A stretch of DNA of 64,000 nt from Streptomyces sp. NBC_00440 (GCF_036014215.1 NZ_CP107921.1:4088001-4152000), one strand, 5' to 3'; counted from the first letter of the stretch, positions 17,403 to 26,480 are shown. Made by a program: numbers and translations. Notes: generated by a model not told the origin, from the letters alone.

Positions 17403-19136
17403 GTGGCGGAACGTAGCACGGCTGCCGTCGACGTGGCCGACAACAGTGGCGACAAGCCGCTGGCCGCCAAGGCGGACAAGGCCACGGCCGACGGCACGGT
17501 GGAACCTCAGGAAACGGCTGATACCACGGCCGGTGAAGGCACCCGGGACGAGGAGAGCGAGAAGAAGCCGACGGAGCCCGCAGCAGCGCCCGAGCTCCAC
17601 AGCGGGCACAAACTCGCCAGACGCTACCGGCTGGAGGAGTGCGTCACCCGTCTGGACGGTTTCAGCAGTTGGCGTGCGGTCGACGAGAAGCTCAGGCGCG
17701 CTGTCGGTGTGCATCTGCTTCCCGCTGATCACGCCCGGGCACGTGCCGTCCTCGCGGCCGCCCGGTCCTCGGCCCTTCTCGGCGACCCGCGCTTCGTGCA
17801 GGTCCTGGATGCCGTCGAGGAGAACGATCTCGTCTATGTCGTGCACGAATGGCTGCCCGACGCGACTGAAATCACCGCGCTGCTCGCTTCCGGCCCCCTG
17901 GAGGCCCACGACGCCTACCAGCTCGTCAGCCAGGTCTCGCAAGCCATGGCCGCCGCGCACCGCGAGGGCCTGTCCCACCTCAGGCTCACGCCCAGCGCGG
18001 TCCTGCGGACCTCTTCCGGCCAGTACCGCATCCGCGGGCTCGCGGTGAACGCAGCCCTGCGCGGCATCACCTCTGACACTCCGCAGCGGACCGACACAGA
18101 GGCCGTCGGCGCCCTGCTGTATGCCGCGCTGACGCAGCGCTGGCCCTACGAAACCGATGCCTACGGTCTCTCCGGCCTGCCCAAGGGTGTCGGTCTGATC
18201 CCCCCGGACCAGGTACGGGCCGGCGTCAACCGCGATCTCGCAGAGATCGCGATGCGTGCCCTGGCCAATGACGGCGCCACCGCATCCCGTCAGGAACCGC
18301 CCTGCACCACCCCCGACGAGCTCGCCAAGGCCGTCGCCGCCATGCCTCGGATCCGACCACCGGAGCCCGCCTACACCCCGCCGCCCGAGTACCAGCGCAC
18401 GAACTACCAGCAGGGCACCTACGGCCGTCCGGCGACCGGCGCCAGGGTGGCACCCACCCAGCCGGTGGCCGCTCCTCCACCGCCGCTCCAGGGCCGCACC
18501 GGCAAGGTGCTCAAGTGGGCCGTCTCCGCACTGCTGATCGCCGCGCTGGGTCTGGGCAGCTGGCAGCTCGCCGACACGCTTCTGGACCGGGGCAAGGACT
18601 CCACCGGTACGGGCACCAACCAGACCAACAACGGCAACAACAATGGCACCGCCGAGCAGAAGGCTCTTCAGCCGCTCCCGGTAAAGGACGCAGCCGAGTA
18701 CTACCCGGACGGCAAGCCCCAGCACCCCGCCGATGTCGGGAAGACCTACGACGGTGACAGCTCGACGTACTGGCGTACCTACTCCTTCAAGGACGGCCCC
18801 CAGCTGGCCCCCTTCAAGCGAGGGGTGGGGATCGTCTACGACCTGGGTTCCGCGAAGGACGTATCGGCTGCTTCCATAGGGCTGCGCTACTCGGGCAACG
18901 AGACCGCGATCTCCCTGTACGCAGCCGATTCAATGTCCTCCTCGGCGTCGCTGAGCTCGATGAAGAAGATCACTTCTACGAGCACCAACGGCACCACAGC
19001 GCGTTTCAAGGCAGACAAACCGGTGAACACGCGCTATGTACTGGTCTGGATCACGGCCATGCCGGATTCACCCGGAGATCAGTACAGCGAAGCGGGTTAC
19101 AAGCAGGCCATAACGGATGTGAAGTTCTCCGGCTGA
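17403..19136 (+). CDS. Membrane pseudokinase with extracellular discoidin-like domain
   Basis: A 577-residue protein starting at a GTG after GGGGAGG; in-frame GTG 17334 or ATG 17349 are alternatives. An acidic tail leads into a kinase-like fold (about 60-310) from LARRYRLEECVTRLDGFSSWRAVDEKL. The catalytic residues are gone: the lysine position reads VGVHLLP, the HRD loop reads HLRLTPSAV, and DFG reads IRGLAVN. It is therefore a pseudokinase. A proline-rich linker, one membrane span (VSALLIAALGLGSWQLA) and an outer beta domain with STYWRTYSF and VGIVYDLGSAKDV follow. This is the C-terminal half of mycobacterial MviN (Rv3910) as a separate gene, 128 bases after murJ. A phosphorylation-read scaffold for MurJ is inferred. 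Confidence 0.87.
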   Translation: MAERSTAAVDVADNSGDKPLAAKADKATADGTVEPQETADTTAGEGTRDEESEKKPTEPAAAPELHSGHKLARRYRLEECVTRLDGFSSWRAVDEKLRRAVGVHLLPADHARARAVLAAARSSALLGDPRFVQVLDAVEENDLVYVVHEWLPDATEITALLASGPLEAHDAYQLVSQVSQAMAAAHREGLSHLRLTPSAVLRTSSGQYRIRGLAVNAALRGITSDTPQRTDTEAVGALLYAALTQRWPYETDAYGLSGLPKGVGLIPPDQVRAGVNRDLAEIAMRALANDGATASRQEPPCTTPDELAKAVAAMPRIRPPEPAYTPPPEYQRTNYQQGTYGRPATGARVAPTQPVAAPPPPLQGRTGKVLKWAVSALLIAALGLGSWQLADTLLDRGKDSTGTGTNQTNNGNNNGTAEQKALQPLPVKDAAEYYPDGKPQHPADVGKTYDGDSSTYWRTYSFKDGPQLAPFKRGVGIVYDLGSAKDVSAASIGLRYSGNETAISLYAADSMSSSASLSSMKKITSTSTNGTTARFKADKPVNTRYVLVWITAMPDSPGDQYSEAGYKQAITDVKFSG

Positions 19137-19162
19137 TCAGGGACAGGGGAGGGGGCTCACCG

Positions 19163-19876
19163 TTGGACGACACCGCGCTCGGTACCGCCGGCGACCAGGA
19201 GCTGCTGGCTGCCCACGTCGCCGGCGACGCCGATGCCTTCGGTGAGCTGGTACGGCGCCACCGAGACCGGCTCTGGGCCGTCGCCCTGCGCACGCTCGGC
19301 GACCGCGAGGAGGCTGCCGACGCCGTCCAGGATGCACTGGTCTCCGCCTACCGCGCCGCCCACACCTTTCGCGGCCAGTCCGCCGTCACCACCTGGCTGC
19401 ATCGCATCACGGTCAACGCCTGCCTCGATCGAGCCCGTAAGGCAGCGACACGGAAGACCTCGCCCGTCGACGACGCGGAGCGCCTCGATCAGCTCCTCGA
19501 ACCTCATGAGTCCGCCGAGGCGCCAGCAGAGCGCCAGGACCTGCACCGCGAACTGATCAAAGCCATGAGCTCCCTCCCTGCGGAACAGCGCGCCGCCCTC
19601 GTCCTCGTCGACATGCAGGGCTACCCCGTGGCGGAGGCCGCGCAGATCCTTGATGTGCCTACAGGCACCGTGAAGAGTCGCTGTGCACGCGGCCGGGCGA
19701 GACTCCTCCCACTCCTCAAGCACCTGCGCCCGCAGTCGGCGGAGACAGGAAACGACACCCCGGCCGACGCAGCAAGGAACCGGATGCCGGGAGCATCCGT
19801 CCCACCTGCGTCGAGGCCGAAGGACGCGGGACCACAGAATCCTGCTGCAGTGAAGGGCGGAGGTGGACGCGCATGA
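19163..19876 (+). CDS. sigM: ECF RNA polymerase sigma factor, SigM-type
   Basis: A 237-residue extracytoplasmic-function sigma factor. Region 2 reads AFGELVRRHRDRLWAVALRTLGDREEAADAVQDALVSAYRAAHTFRG, shown here only in outline; region 4 contains LPAEQRAALVLVDMQGYPVAEAAQILDVPTGTVKSR. About 45 disordered residues follow region 4. The TTG start at 19163 follows AGGGGAGGGGG. The stop overlaps the anti-sigma start by 4 bases (ATGA), so the pair is translationally coupled. Position between the murJ/pseudokinase and trxB-trxA matches sigM in M. tuberculosis. Confidence 0.93.
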   Translation: MDDTALGTAGDQELLAAHVAGDADAFGELVRRHRDRLWAVALRTLGDREEAADAVQDALVSAYRAAHTFRGQSAVTTWLHRITVNACLDRARKAATRKTSPVDDAERLDQLLEPHESAEAPAERQDLHRELIKAMSSLPAEQRAALVLVDMQGYPVAEAAQILDVPTGTVKSRCARGRARLLPLLKHLRPQSAETGNDTPADAARNRMPGASVPPASRPKDAGPQNPAAVKGGGGRA

Positions 19877-20772
19877 CATCGACGGCTGATACGTCTCAGC
19901 ATCCCGATGTCTCGGAGATCGCCGATCTCGCTGAAGGTCTCCTTGCGCCATCCCGCGCAGTGGAAATGCAGCAGCATATCGACGCCTGCTCACTCTGTTC
20001 CGATGTCAGAGGCTCCCTCCAGGAGATTCAGGAGCTGCTCGCAACCGCGCCCGGGCCGGTTCTCATGCCGGCCGATATCGCTGAGCGTATGGACGTAGCT
20101 CTGGCTGCGGAGTCCCTGCTCGAAGCCACCCCGCGCGAAGGCGCGGCTCATGTTTCACGTGAAACATCACTCCCGCCCCGCAGCGCGGAACCCGTTCACG
20201 GCAAGCGCCCGTCAGGGCGTCCTCGTGCCACTACAGGCCCCGGCAGAAGCCGTACGGCGCGGCGACGACGTCACGTCGCTGCTCTTAGCGCGGTCTTGGG
20301 GGCAGCGGTCATCGGTATCGGTGTGTTCTTTCTGCAGTCGTCGCCCACCGCGTCGAGCGGTGACACCAGCGCTGCGGGAAAGACATCGAAGCGCGCGGGG
20401 ACACCCGTATTCATTGATGCCGCTCTGCAGGACCAGGTGCACTCCCTGCTCGCCTCGGACACCACGGCGAGCACAGTCTCCCCACAGGAGAAGAAGGCTC
20501 CATCGGTCCATATGGACTCCGGCCCGACAACGCTCAAGAACGGGCCCGACGTGGCCGTGCCGCCCTGTGTCGAGAAGGGCATAGGACGCGAGGAAGGTCC
20601 GATCGCCGCGCAGAAGGGCATCTACAAGGGTTCCGATGCCTTCCTCGTCGTGCTGCCGCATCCCACTGACAGCACCCGCGTCCAGGTGTATGTCGTGGAC
20701 GCGGCATGCGTCCACGCCACGCCGTCCACTCGCGGCAAGGTGCTCCTGACCCACGTCTACCCCCGCGGCTGA
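19873..20772 (+). CDS. Membrane anti-sigma factor with zinc-finger-like motif, cognate of SigM
   Basis: A 299-residue protein. The N-terminal HIDACSLC (His35, Cys39, Cys42) is the H-x3-C-x2-C motif of ZAS anti-sigma factors, which bind zinc or respond to redox. A disordered linker follows, then one membrane span (VAALSAVLGAAVIGIGVFFLQS, about 137-158) and an extracytoplasmic domain of about 140 residues. A perfect parS site lies inside the coding region and is translated as VSRET (residues 94-98) in the linker, where sequence is free to vary. Overlap with sigM supports the regulatory pairing. Confidence 0.87.
   Translation: MTSTADTSQHPDVSEIADLAEGLLAPSRAVEMQQHIDACSLCSDVRGSLQEIQELLATAPGPVLMPADIAERMDVALAAESLLEATPREGAAHVSRETSLPPRSAEPVHGKRPSGRPRATTGPGRSRTARRRRHVAALSAVLGAAVIGIGVFFLQSSPTASSGDTSAAGKTSKRAGTPVFIDAALQDQVHSLLASDTTASTVSPQEKKAPSVHMDSGPTTLKNGPDVAVPPCVEKGIGREEGPIAAQKGIYKGSDAFLVVLPHPTDSTRVQVYVVDAACVHATPSTRGKVLLTHVYPRG
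20152..20165. other. parS: parS site 3 (perfect, intragenic)
   Basis: Exact GTTTCACGTGAAAC within the anti-sigma gene, read through as VSRET in the cytoplasmic linker. Confidence 0.95.
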
Positions 20773-20878
20773 CCCTCACGGGAATGCACGCCCCGTAGGA
20801 TCCGTTGGGTGGGGTGAGAGTCCGCTGGACCTGGCCCCAGTAGGCAGCAAGCAGTCCGCAGAGACGAGGAAGAAACCC

Positions 20879-21853
20879 GTGAGCGACGTCCGTAACGTGA
20901 TCATTATCGGCTCCGGGCCCGCCGGCTACACCGCCGCGCTCTATACCGCGCGCGCGTCGCTGCAGCCGCTGGTCTTCGAAGGTGCAGTCACCGCCGGTGG
21001 TGCGCTTATGAACACCACCGAGGTGGAGAACTTCCCCGGATTCCAGGACGGCATCATGGGACCCGACCTGATGGACAGCATGCGTGCCCAGGCGGAGCGC
21101 TTCGGTGCCGAGTTGGTTCCCGACGACATCGTGGCCGTCGATCTGACCGGCGAGATCAAGACCGTCACCGACACGGCCGGCACTGTGCACCAGGCCAAGG
21201 CGGTCATCGTCACGACTGGCTCGCAGCACCGCAAGCTCGGCCTGCCGAACGAGGATGCCCTCTCCGGACGCGGCGTCTCCTGGTGTGCCACCTGCGACGG
21301 CTTCTTCTTCAAGGACCAGGACATCGCCGTCGTCGGCGGTGGCGACACCGCAATGGAGGAAGCCACCTTCCTCTCCCGGTTCGCCAAGTCCGTCACCATC
21401 GTGCACCGCCGGGACACCCTGCGCGCCTCCAAGGCCATGCAGGAGCGTGCCGTCGCCGACCCGAAGATCAAGTTCGCCTGGGACAGCGAGGTGGCTGTGA
21501 TCCACGGCGAGCAGAAGCTCTCCAGCCTGACGCTGCGCAACACCAAGACCGGGGAGACCTCCGAGCTGCCGGTGACGGGCCTGTTCATCGCCGTCGGCCA
21601 CGATCCGCGCACCGAACTGTTCAAGGGCCAGCTGGACCTGGACGACGAGGGCTATCTGAAGGTCGACGCACCTTCCACCCGGACCAACCTCACTGGTGTC
21701 TTCGGCGCTGGTGACGTCGTTGACCACACCTACCGGCAGGCCATCACGGCTGCTGGGACGGGCTGCTCCGCCGCCCTCGACGCCGAGCGCTTCCTGTCGG
21801 CCCTGGCCGACAGCGAGAAGGCCGCAGAGCCCGAGAAGATCGCCAGCATCTGA
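20879..21853 (+). CDS. trxB: Thioredoxin reductase
   Basis: A 324-residue NADPH-dependent flavoprotein that reduces thioredoxin. FAD motif GSGPAGYTAALYTAR near the N-terminus; redox pair Cys136 and Cys139 in WCATCDGFF; NADPH motif VVGGGDTAMEEA; C-terminal FAD motif GVFGAGDVVD. The GTG start at 20879 follows GACGAGGAAG. trxA begins 49 bases later, so the two are one unit. In S. coelicolor the trxBA operon is known to be induced by thiol stress. Confidence 0.97.
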   Translation: MSDVRNVIIIGSGPAGYTAALYTARASLQPLVFEGAVTAGGALMNTTEVENFPGFQDGIMGPDLMDSMRAQAERFGAELVPDDIVAVDLTGEIKTVTDTAGTVHQAKAVIVTTGSQHRKLGLPNEDALSGRGVSWCATCDGFFFKDQDIAVVGGGDTAMEEATFLSRFAKSVTIVHRRDTLRASKAMQERAVADPKIKFAWDSEVAVIHGEQKLSSLTLRNTKTGETSELPVTGLFIAVGHDPRTELFKGQLDLDDEGYLKVDAPSTRTNLTGVFGAGDVVDHTYRQAITAAGTGCSAALDAERFLSALADSEKAAEPEKIASI

Positions 21854-21902
21854 TCACCGCATTCCCCATCCCGAACACCCCGTGAAGAAAGAGGAGCCCG
21901 CC

Positions 21903-22250
21903 GTGGCCGGCACCCTGAAGAACGTAACTGATGACTCCTTCGAACAGGATGTCCTCAAGAGCGGCAAGCCCGTACTGGTCGACTTCTGGGCCGCCTGGTG
22001 CGGTCCGTGCCGCCAGATCGCTCCGTCTCTCGAGGCCATCGCAGCCGAGTACGGTGAGCAGATCGAGGTCGTCAAGCTCAACATCGACGAGAACCCGGGC
22101 ACTGCCGCAAAGTACGGCGTGATGTCCATTCCGACGCTCAACGTCTACCAGGGCGGCGAGGTCGCCAAGACCATCGTCGGCGCCAAGCCGAAGGCCGCGA
22201 TCATTCGCGACCTTGAGGGCTTCATCGGCGACGAGGCCACCAAGGCCTGA
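21903..22250 (+). CDS. trxA: Thioredoxin
   Basis: A 115-residue thioredoxin with the active site WCGPC (Cys33, Cys36), preceded by VLVDFWAA and followed by cis-proline segment MSIPTLNVY. The GTG start at 21903 follows GAGGAG. It receives electrons from the adjacent reductase. A terminator that shares bases with parS site 4 follows. Confidence 0.97.
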   Translation: MAGTLKNVTDDSFEQDVLKSGKPVLVDFWAAWCGPCRQIAPSLEAIAAEYGEQIEVVKLNIDENPGTAAKYGVMSIPTLNVYQGGEVAKTIVGAKPKAAIIRDLEGFIGDEATKA

Positions 22251-22260
22251 CGTCACCTAT

Positions 22261-22274
22261 GTTTCACGTGAAAC
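22261..22274. other. parS: parS site 4 (perfect)
   Basis: Exact GTTTCACGTGAAAC, 10 bases after the trxA stop. Its last four bases are also the start of the left arm of the trxA terminator. Confidence 0.95.
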
Positions 22275-22304
22275 AGGGGCCGCCCTTGAGGGCGGCCCCT
22301 GTTT
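22271..22304 (+). terminator. Terminator of trxBA, overlapping parS
   Basis: A perfect 15-bp stem (22271-22285 and 22290-22304) with loop TTGA; the right arm ends in GTTT, giving a short T-run. Confidence 0.88.
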
Positions 22305-22337
22305 TGATGCTCCGGGTGGCTTCTGTGGGAGCGATCC

Positions 22338-22955
22338 TCACAACGGACGCAGCACTGGGTCCTTCTTCACTGCGCCCAAGAGTCGGTCCAGCGCAAGCTC
22401 CACGTCTTCCTTCCAGGACAGAGTTGTACGCAACTCAAGCCGTAGCCTGGGGTAGTTCGGATGCGGCCGTACCGTCTTGAACCCGACCGCCAGCAGATGA
22501 TCCGCGGGGAGCAGACAGGCGGGTTCCTTCCACCGAGCATCGCCGAATACCTCGATCGCCTTGAAGTTCCTCCGGAGCAGATCCTTCGCTACTGTCTGCA
22601 CCAGCACCCGCCCCAGTCCCTGCCCCTGGTACCCCGGCGTGATCCACGCCGTTATCAGCTGCACGGCGTCGGGAGAGACGGGACTCGTGGGAAAAGCCAG
22701 CGAGCGTGGTACATACGCAGGCGGAGCATAGAGAACGAAGCCCACCGGCACGTCATCGACGTAGACGACCCGGCCGCAGGAACCCCACTCCAGTAGCACG
22801 GCCGAGATCCATGCTTCCTTCTCCAGCTCCGGCGTACCAGCCTCTATCGCGGCTTCCCCGCTGACCGGGTCGAGTTCCCAGAAGACACATGAACGGCAAC
22901 GCTTGGGAAGGTCCGGAAGGTTGTCCAGCGTGAGCGGTACAAGCCGACGCCCCAT
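22338..22955 (-). CDS. GNAT-family N-acetyltransferase
   Basis: A 205-residue protein with the acetyl-CoA-binding motif A of the GNAT fold, ITPGYQGQGLGRVLVQT (Q-x-x-G-x-G), and preceding strand GFVLYAPP. The N-terminus MGRRLVPLTLDNLPDLPKRC with the following CVFWELDP is typical of the family found next to parB in streptomycetes. The substrate is unknown. ATG at 22955. It is co-directional with parB but separated from it by about 310 bases that include the parB terminator. Confidence 0.85.
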   Translation of the reverse strand: MGRRLVPLTLDNLPDLPKRCRSCVFWELDPVSGEAAIEAGTPELEKEAWISAVLLEWGSCGRVVYVDDVPVGFVLYAPPAYVPRSLAFPTSPVSPDAVQLITAWITPGYQGQGLGRVLVQTVAKDLLRRNFKAIEVFGDARWKEPACLLPADHLLAVGFKTVRPHPNYPRLRLELRTTLSWKEDVELALDRLLGAVKKDPVLRPL

Positions 22956-23101
22956 GAACGGTGTTCCTCACTTCTCTCACCCGCTGCTTCGCAAGCGGCG
23001 CTCAGCTCGCTCCACTCCCTGAGCAGGCTGCCGACGAATCCGCCGACCACCCCCAGCCCCAGTCCAGCAGTCACCAGTCGGCTGCGGTTCACCGTTCGCA
23101 T
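22844..23101 (-). CDS. Doubtful small ORF between parB and the acetyltransferase
   Basis: A possible 85-residue product starting MRTVNRSRLVTAGLGLGVVGGFVGSLL, with a GAGGGAGG ribosome-like site upstream and strong third-position GC over the first 35 codons. The remainder overlaps the acetyltransferase gene by 112 bases in another frame and looks like shadow sequence. The hydrophobic stretch could be a membrane peptide or chance. I list it only as a weak possibility. Confidence 0.22.
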   Translation of the reverse strand: MRTVNRSRLVTAGLGLGVVGGFVGSLLREWSELSAACEAAGERSEEHRSWGVGLYRSRWTTFRTFPSVAVHVSSGNSTRSAGKPR

Positions 23102-23202
23102 GGGCCCCTGCCCTCCCTCACCGCGATGGATCAAGGTGGATGCGCCATACCAAAACGCATCGTATCCATCCCGGCGATCGGACGGATACCGTGAGAAAGC
23201 AA

Positions 23203-23243
23203 AGGGCGGGGCGTGTTCCGGCCTACCGGACACGCCCCGCCCT
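23203..23243 (-). terminator. Terminator of parAB
   Basis: A 14-bp perfect stem (23203-23216 and 23230-23243) with an inner CCGG pair, ending 23 bases past the parB stop on the minus strand. Confidence 0.85.
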
Positions 23244-23266
23244 CTGAACAGATGCCAGCCGCAGAC

Positions 23267-24379
23267 TCAGTTCTCGTCTTCCTCGACGGCTTCGGCTTCG
23301 GCTGCGAGCCGCTTCTCCAGGACTCGTCCTTCGCCGGGAGCGAGCGAACCAAGAATCCGGTCCAGATCATCCATCGAAGCGAACTCGACGACGATCTTCC
23401 CCTTCTTCTGTCCCAGATCGACCTTCACCCGCGTCTCGAAGCGATCCGAGAGCCGTGAGGCAAGGTCGGAGAGCGCCGGCGACACCCGCCCTCCAGCACG
23501 CGGCCCCTTGGCCTTCGGAGCGCTCTGCGGACGCGACTGCATCAGCGTGACGATCTCCTCGACCGCACGTACCGAGAGCCCCTCCGCCACAATGCGGTGC
23601 GCCAACCGGTCCTGCTCCTCGGAGTCGTCCACCGACAGGAGCGCCCGCGCATGTCCTGCGGACAGGACTCCGGCAGCAACCCTGCGCTGCACCGGGGGCG
23701 AGAGCCTCAACAGCCGCAAGGTATTGGACACCTGCGGCCGCGAGCGACCGATCCGGTCAGCGAGCTGATCGTGTGTGCAATTGAAGTCCTTGAGCAACTG
23801 ATCGTAAGCCGCGGCCTCTTCAAGCGGGTTCAGCTGAGAACGGTGAAGGTTCTCCAGCAGCGCGTCCAGGAGGAGCTTCTCGTCGTCCGTGGCCCGGACG
23901 ATCGCCGGGATGCGCTCCAGGTCTGCCGCACGGCAGGCCCGCCAACGCCGCTCGCCCATGATGAGCTCGAAGCGTTCGGGGCCTGCCTGACGTACCACGA
24001 CAGGCTGCAGGAGGCCTACCTCCTTGATGGAGGAGACAAGCTCAGCGAGAGCGTCGTCGTCGAACACCTCACGCGGCTGGCGCGGGTTGGGGGTGATCGC
24101 GTCGATCGGCAGCTCGGCGAAGTAGGCGCCCGCAGGCTCCACTTGCTCTGCCACAGCTACGGGTGCCGACTCCTGCGCAGGAACAATCGATTCCCGTGAA
24201 ACAGCTCCGGTAGGCAGCGCCGCCAGCTTCGCTGCCGCCACACCCCGCTCTGCTGTCATCACTGGTGCAGCCCCGGGAGTGGACGATGCCTCGGCGCCTG
24301 CGAGACCCACCTTCTCCTGTGGTGCGGCAGGGATCAGCGCACCGAGTCCACGTCCCAACCCCCTGCGTCGCTCACTCAC
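23267..24379 (-). CDS. parB: Chromosome-partitioning CTPase ParB
   Basis: A 370-residue DNA-binding clamp that loads at parS and organises the origin for segregation. N-terminal [13 protein letters not shown] is the ParA-contact segment. [20 protein letters not shown] and [11 protein letters not shown] are the CTP-binding boxes, then [14 protein letters not shown] and the helix-turn-helix ([19 protein letters not shown]). The C-terminus is a dimerisation domain. The GTG start (24379) overlaps the parA stop by 4 bases and follows GGAGGGG. The segment encoding SRES in the linker contains a two-mismatch parS relic (24189-24202). Confidence 0.97.
   Translation of the reverse strand: MSERRRGLGRGLGALIPAAPQEKVGLAGAEASSTPGAAPVMTAERGVAAAKLAALPTGAVSRESIVPAQESAPVAVAEQVEPAGAYFAELPIDAITPNPRQPREVFDDDALAELVSSIKEVGLLQPVVVRQAGPERFELIMGERRWRACRAADLERIPAIVRATDDEKLLLDALLENLHRSQLNPLEEAAAYDQLLKDFNCTHDQLADRIGRSRPQVSNTLRLLRLSPPVQRRVAAGVLSAGHARALLSVDDSEEQDRLAHRIVAEGLSVRAVEEIVTLMQSRPQSAPKAKGPRAGGRVSPALSDLASRLSDRFETRVKVDLGQKKGKIVVEFASMDDLDRILGSLAPGEGRVLEKRLAAEAEAVEEDEN
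24189..24202. other. Degenerate parS-like sequence inside parB
   Basis: Matches GTTTCACGTGAAAC at 12 of 14 positions; the right half-site is intact. ParB binding would be weak at best. Confidence 0.3.
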
Positions 24380-25452
24380 TGGATCCCCTCCGAGATGCTC
24401 TGCTGACTGTTGTGACTGCCTGTTTGTGCGTGCCGGCCGTCGTAGTGCACGTCAACGCCGCGAAGCGCGATCTCACGGGCCGCTTCAAGGTACGACAGCG
24501 AACCGCTGGATCCGGGGTCATAGGTGAGGACTGTCTGCCCATAGCTCGGGGCCTCAGAGATACGAACCGACCGCGGAATACTGGTCTTCAGGACCTCGCG
24601 GACGAAGTGGCTGCGCACCTCATCTGCCACTTGCGAGGCAAGGCGAGTTCTGCCGTCGTACATGGTGAGCAGAATCGTCGACACATGAAGCTCGGGGTTG
24701 AGATGCCCGCGGACCAGGTCGACATTCCGCAGCAACTGCCCCAGGCCCTCAAGTGCGTAGTACTCACACTGAATCGGGATCAGCACCTCAGCGCCCGCCA
24801 CCATCGCGTTGACGGTCAGCAGGCCCAAGGAGGGTGGACAGTCGATGAGGATGTAGTCCAGTGGCTGTTCATACGCTTGGAGCGCTCGCTGGAGGCGGCT
24901 CTCCCGAGCCACGAGGGACACCAACTCGATCTCAGCACCTGCGAGATCGATGGTGGCCGGGGCGCAGAAGAGACCCTCGACGTCAGGAACGGGCTGGACC
25001 ACTTCGGAGAGCGGCCGGCTCTCTACCAGGACGTCGTAGATCGATGGAACTTCGGAGTGATGGTCAATCCCCAGTGCCGTGGAGGCGTTTCCCTGAGGAT
25101 CCAGGTCAATCACCAGCACACGCGCGCCATGCAGCGCGAGCGAGGCGGCGAGGTTGACCGTTGTTGTGGTCTTACCGACGCCGCCCTTCTGGTTGGCGAC
25201 CACCATGACGCGCGTCTGCTCGGGCCGGGGCAGGCCCTCTCCGGCACGGCCGAGAGCTTCTACAGCCAGTTGGGCAGCGCGACCAATAGGGGTGTCGTCC
25301 ATCGGCGGCGGTGTTTCACGTGAAACATCTTCTGCCGCCGACTCGGTACGGGGACCGGGGACCGGATCGGTCATCGGTCCCGCGATGTTGGCGTCGGACC
25401 GCAAGGATTCACTCTCCTCGACTTCAGGCTCACAATGCACAGAGCCTGCCAT
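24376..25452 (-). CDS. parA: Chromosome-partitioning ATPase ParA
   Basis: A Walker-type ATPase of 358 residues that, with ParB, positions origins during sporulation septation. It carries the deviant Walker [17 protein letters not shown] (about residues 87-102), [11 protein letters not shown] and IDCPPSLG. The start is uncertain. I use ATG 25452 ([10 protein letters not shown]) because the length fits Streptomyces ParA; ATG 25374 and a TTG at 25614 embedded in parS site 7 are alternatives. None has an ideal ribosome site; the TTG has GAGGG upstream. The 47 N-terminal residues are disordered and include VSRET from parS site 6. Confidence 0.93.
   Translation of the reverse strand: MAGSVHCEPEVEESESLRSDANIAGPMTDPVPGPRTESAAEDVSRETPPPMDDTPIGRAAQLAVEALGRAGEGLPRPEQTRVMVVANQKGGVGKTTTTVNLAASLALHGARVLVIDLDPQGNASTALGIDHHSEVPSIYDVLVESRPLSEVVQPVPDVEGLFCAPATIDLAGAEIELVSLVARESRLQRALQAYEQPLDYILIDCPPSLGLLTVNAMVAGAEVLIPIQCEYYALEGLGQLLRNVDLVRGHLNPELHVSTILLTMYDGRTRLASQVADEVRSHFVREVLKTSIPRSVRISEAPSYGQTVLTYDPGSSGSLSYLEAAREIALRGVDVHYDGRHAQTGSHNSQQSISEGIQ
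25313..25326. other. parS: parS site 6 (perfect, within parA)
   Basis: Exact GTTTCACGTGAAAC in the 5' part of parA, translated as VSRET in the disordered N-terminal extension. It lies 286 bp from site 7. I number the sites left to right and count the degenerate copy inside parB as number 5. Confidence 0.95.
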
Positions 25453-25598
25453 GCTTTCGGGGTTGTGAACCAGCGAGGCATGTTCTTCTGTGGATGAATC
25501 CACCTTTGTGGACAACTCTGTAACCCCGAAGGGTCTACGATCCCGCGGCGTAGAGGCCGCGCGACTGCGACTGATGATCCCATGCAGCAGAGAGCGAC

Positions 25599-25612
25599 GT
25601 TTCACGTGAAAC
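25599..25612. other. parS: parS site 7 (perfect, at parA upstream end)
   Basis: Exact GTTTCACGTGAAAC about 150 bp upstream of the chosen parA start. It overlaps an alternative TTG start by one base. A parS here could let ParB act on parAB transcription. Confidence 0.95.
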
Positions 25613-25702
25613 AAGATGCCCTCGCCGCCACGTCACAACGTCACGACACTCCGAATTGAGTCTATTTGGCAGCTTTTACGGCGTTCGTGGCATCACGCTC
25701 GC

Positions 25703-26419
25703 CTAACGGCGTCGCCGGGTCCGGCTCACCCGAGCCGCCTTCGCCCGCTTCGCGGCGAAGCGCACGCCCCCGGGGCTCTCCCCCACCTCGACTCGCACCA
25801 CCGTGGATAGCGGATCGACGATCCCCTCGCCGACCTGAAGCACCGAAGTCTCGACTACGCCCAGCTTGCTCAGTGCTGCCCGCGCGCCCTGAATCTCCTC
25901 TTCAGCGGTATCGCCCTTGAGGGCCAGCATCTCCCCGTACGGACGCAGCAGCGGCACGCCCCACCCGGCTAGCCGGTCCAGCGGAGCCACCGCGCGGGCC
26001 GTCACCACATGGACCGGCGGCAGCTTGCCCAGAACCTCTTCTGCCCGGCCGCGAACAACCGTCACATGGTCGAGCCCCAGCAGCTCCACCACCTCTTGCA
26101 GGAAGTTGGTTCGCCGCAGCAAGGGTTCCAGCAACGTGATCTTCAGATCCCTGCGCACCAGAGCCAGTGGGATACCCGGCAGCCCGGCACCGGAGCCCAC
26201 ATCGCAGATGGTCACTCCCTGAGGAACCACCTCGGACAGCACCGCGCAGTTCAGCAGGTGCCGCTCCCAGAGCCTGGGCACCTCACGCGGTCCGATCAGC
26301 CCGCGCTTGACCCCCGCGTCCGCCAGCAGCTCCGCGTACCGAACGACTTCCGGGAAGAACTCGCCGAAAACCTCATGCGCCACTTCCGGCGCCTGGGGGA
26401 GCTCCGCTGACTCGGTCAC
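25703..26419 (-). CDS. rsmG: 16S rRNA (guanine-527 N7) methyltransferase
   Basis: A 238-residue SAM-dependent enzyme that methylates G527 (E. coli numbering) of 16S rRNA. The SAM site is VTICDVGSGAGLPGIPLAL; later segments RRTNFLQEV and VTARAVAPLDRL are typical. A basic C-terminal tail (KRAKAARVSRTRRRR) is common in streptomycetes. The GTG start at 26419 follows AAGGAAGG. Loss of rsmG in S. coelicolor is known to give low-level streptomycin resistance and antibiotic overproduction. The gap to the chosen parA start is about 250 bases and contains parS. Confidence 0.95.
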   Translation of the reverse strand: MTESAELPQAPEVAHEVFGEFFPEVVRYAELLADAGVKRGLIGPREVPRLWERHLLNCAVLSEVVPQGVTICDVGSGAGLPGIPLALVRRDLKITLLEPLLRRTNFLQEVVELLGLDHVTVVRGRAEEVLGKLPPVHVVTARAVAPLDRLAGWGVPLLRPYGEMLALKGDTAEEEIQGARAALSKLGVVETSVLQVGEGIVDPLSTVVRVEVGESPGGVRFAAKRAKAARVSRTRRRR

Positions 26420-26480
26420 GGGGACCGTCCTTCCTTACCGCGCGATACCGCATGGATGGCTGACAACAGGCTGACAAAGA

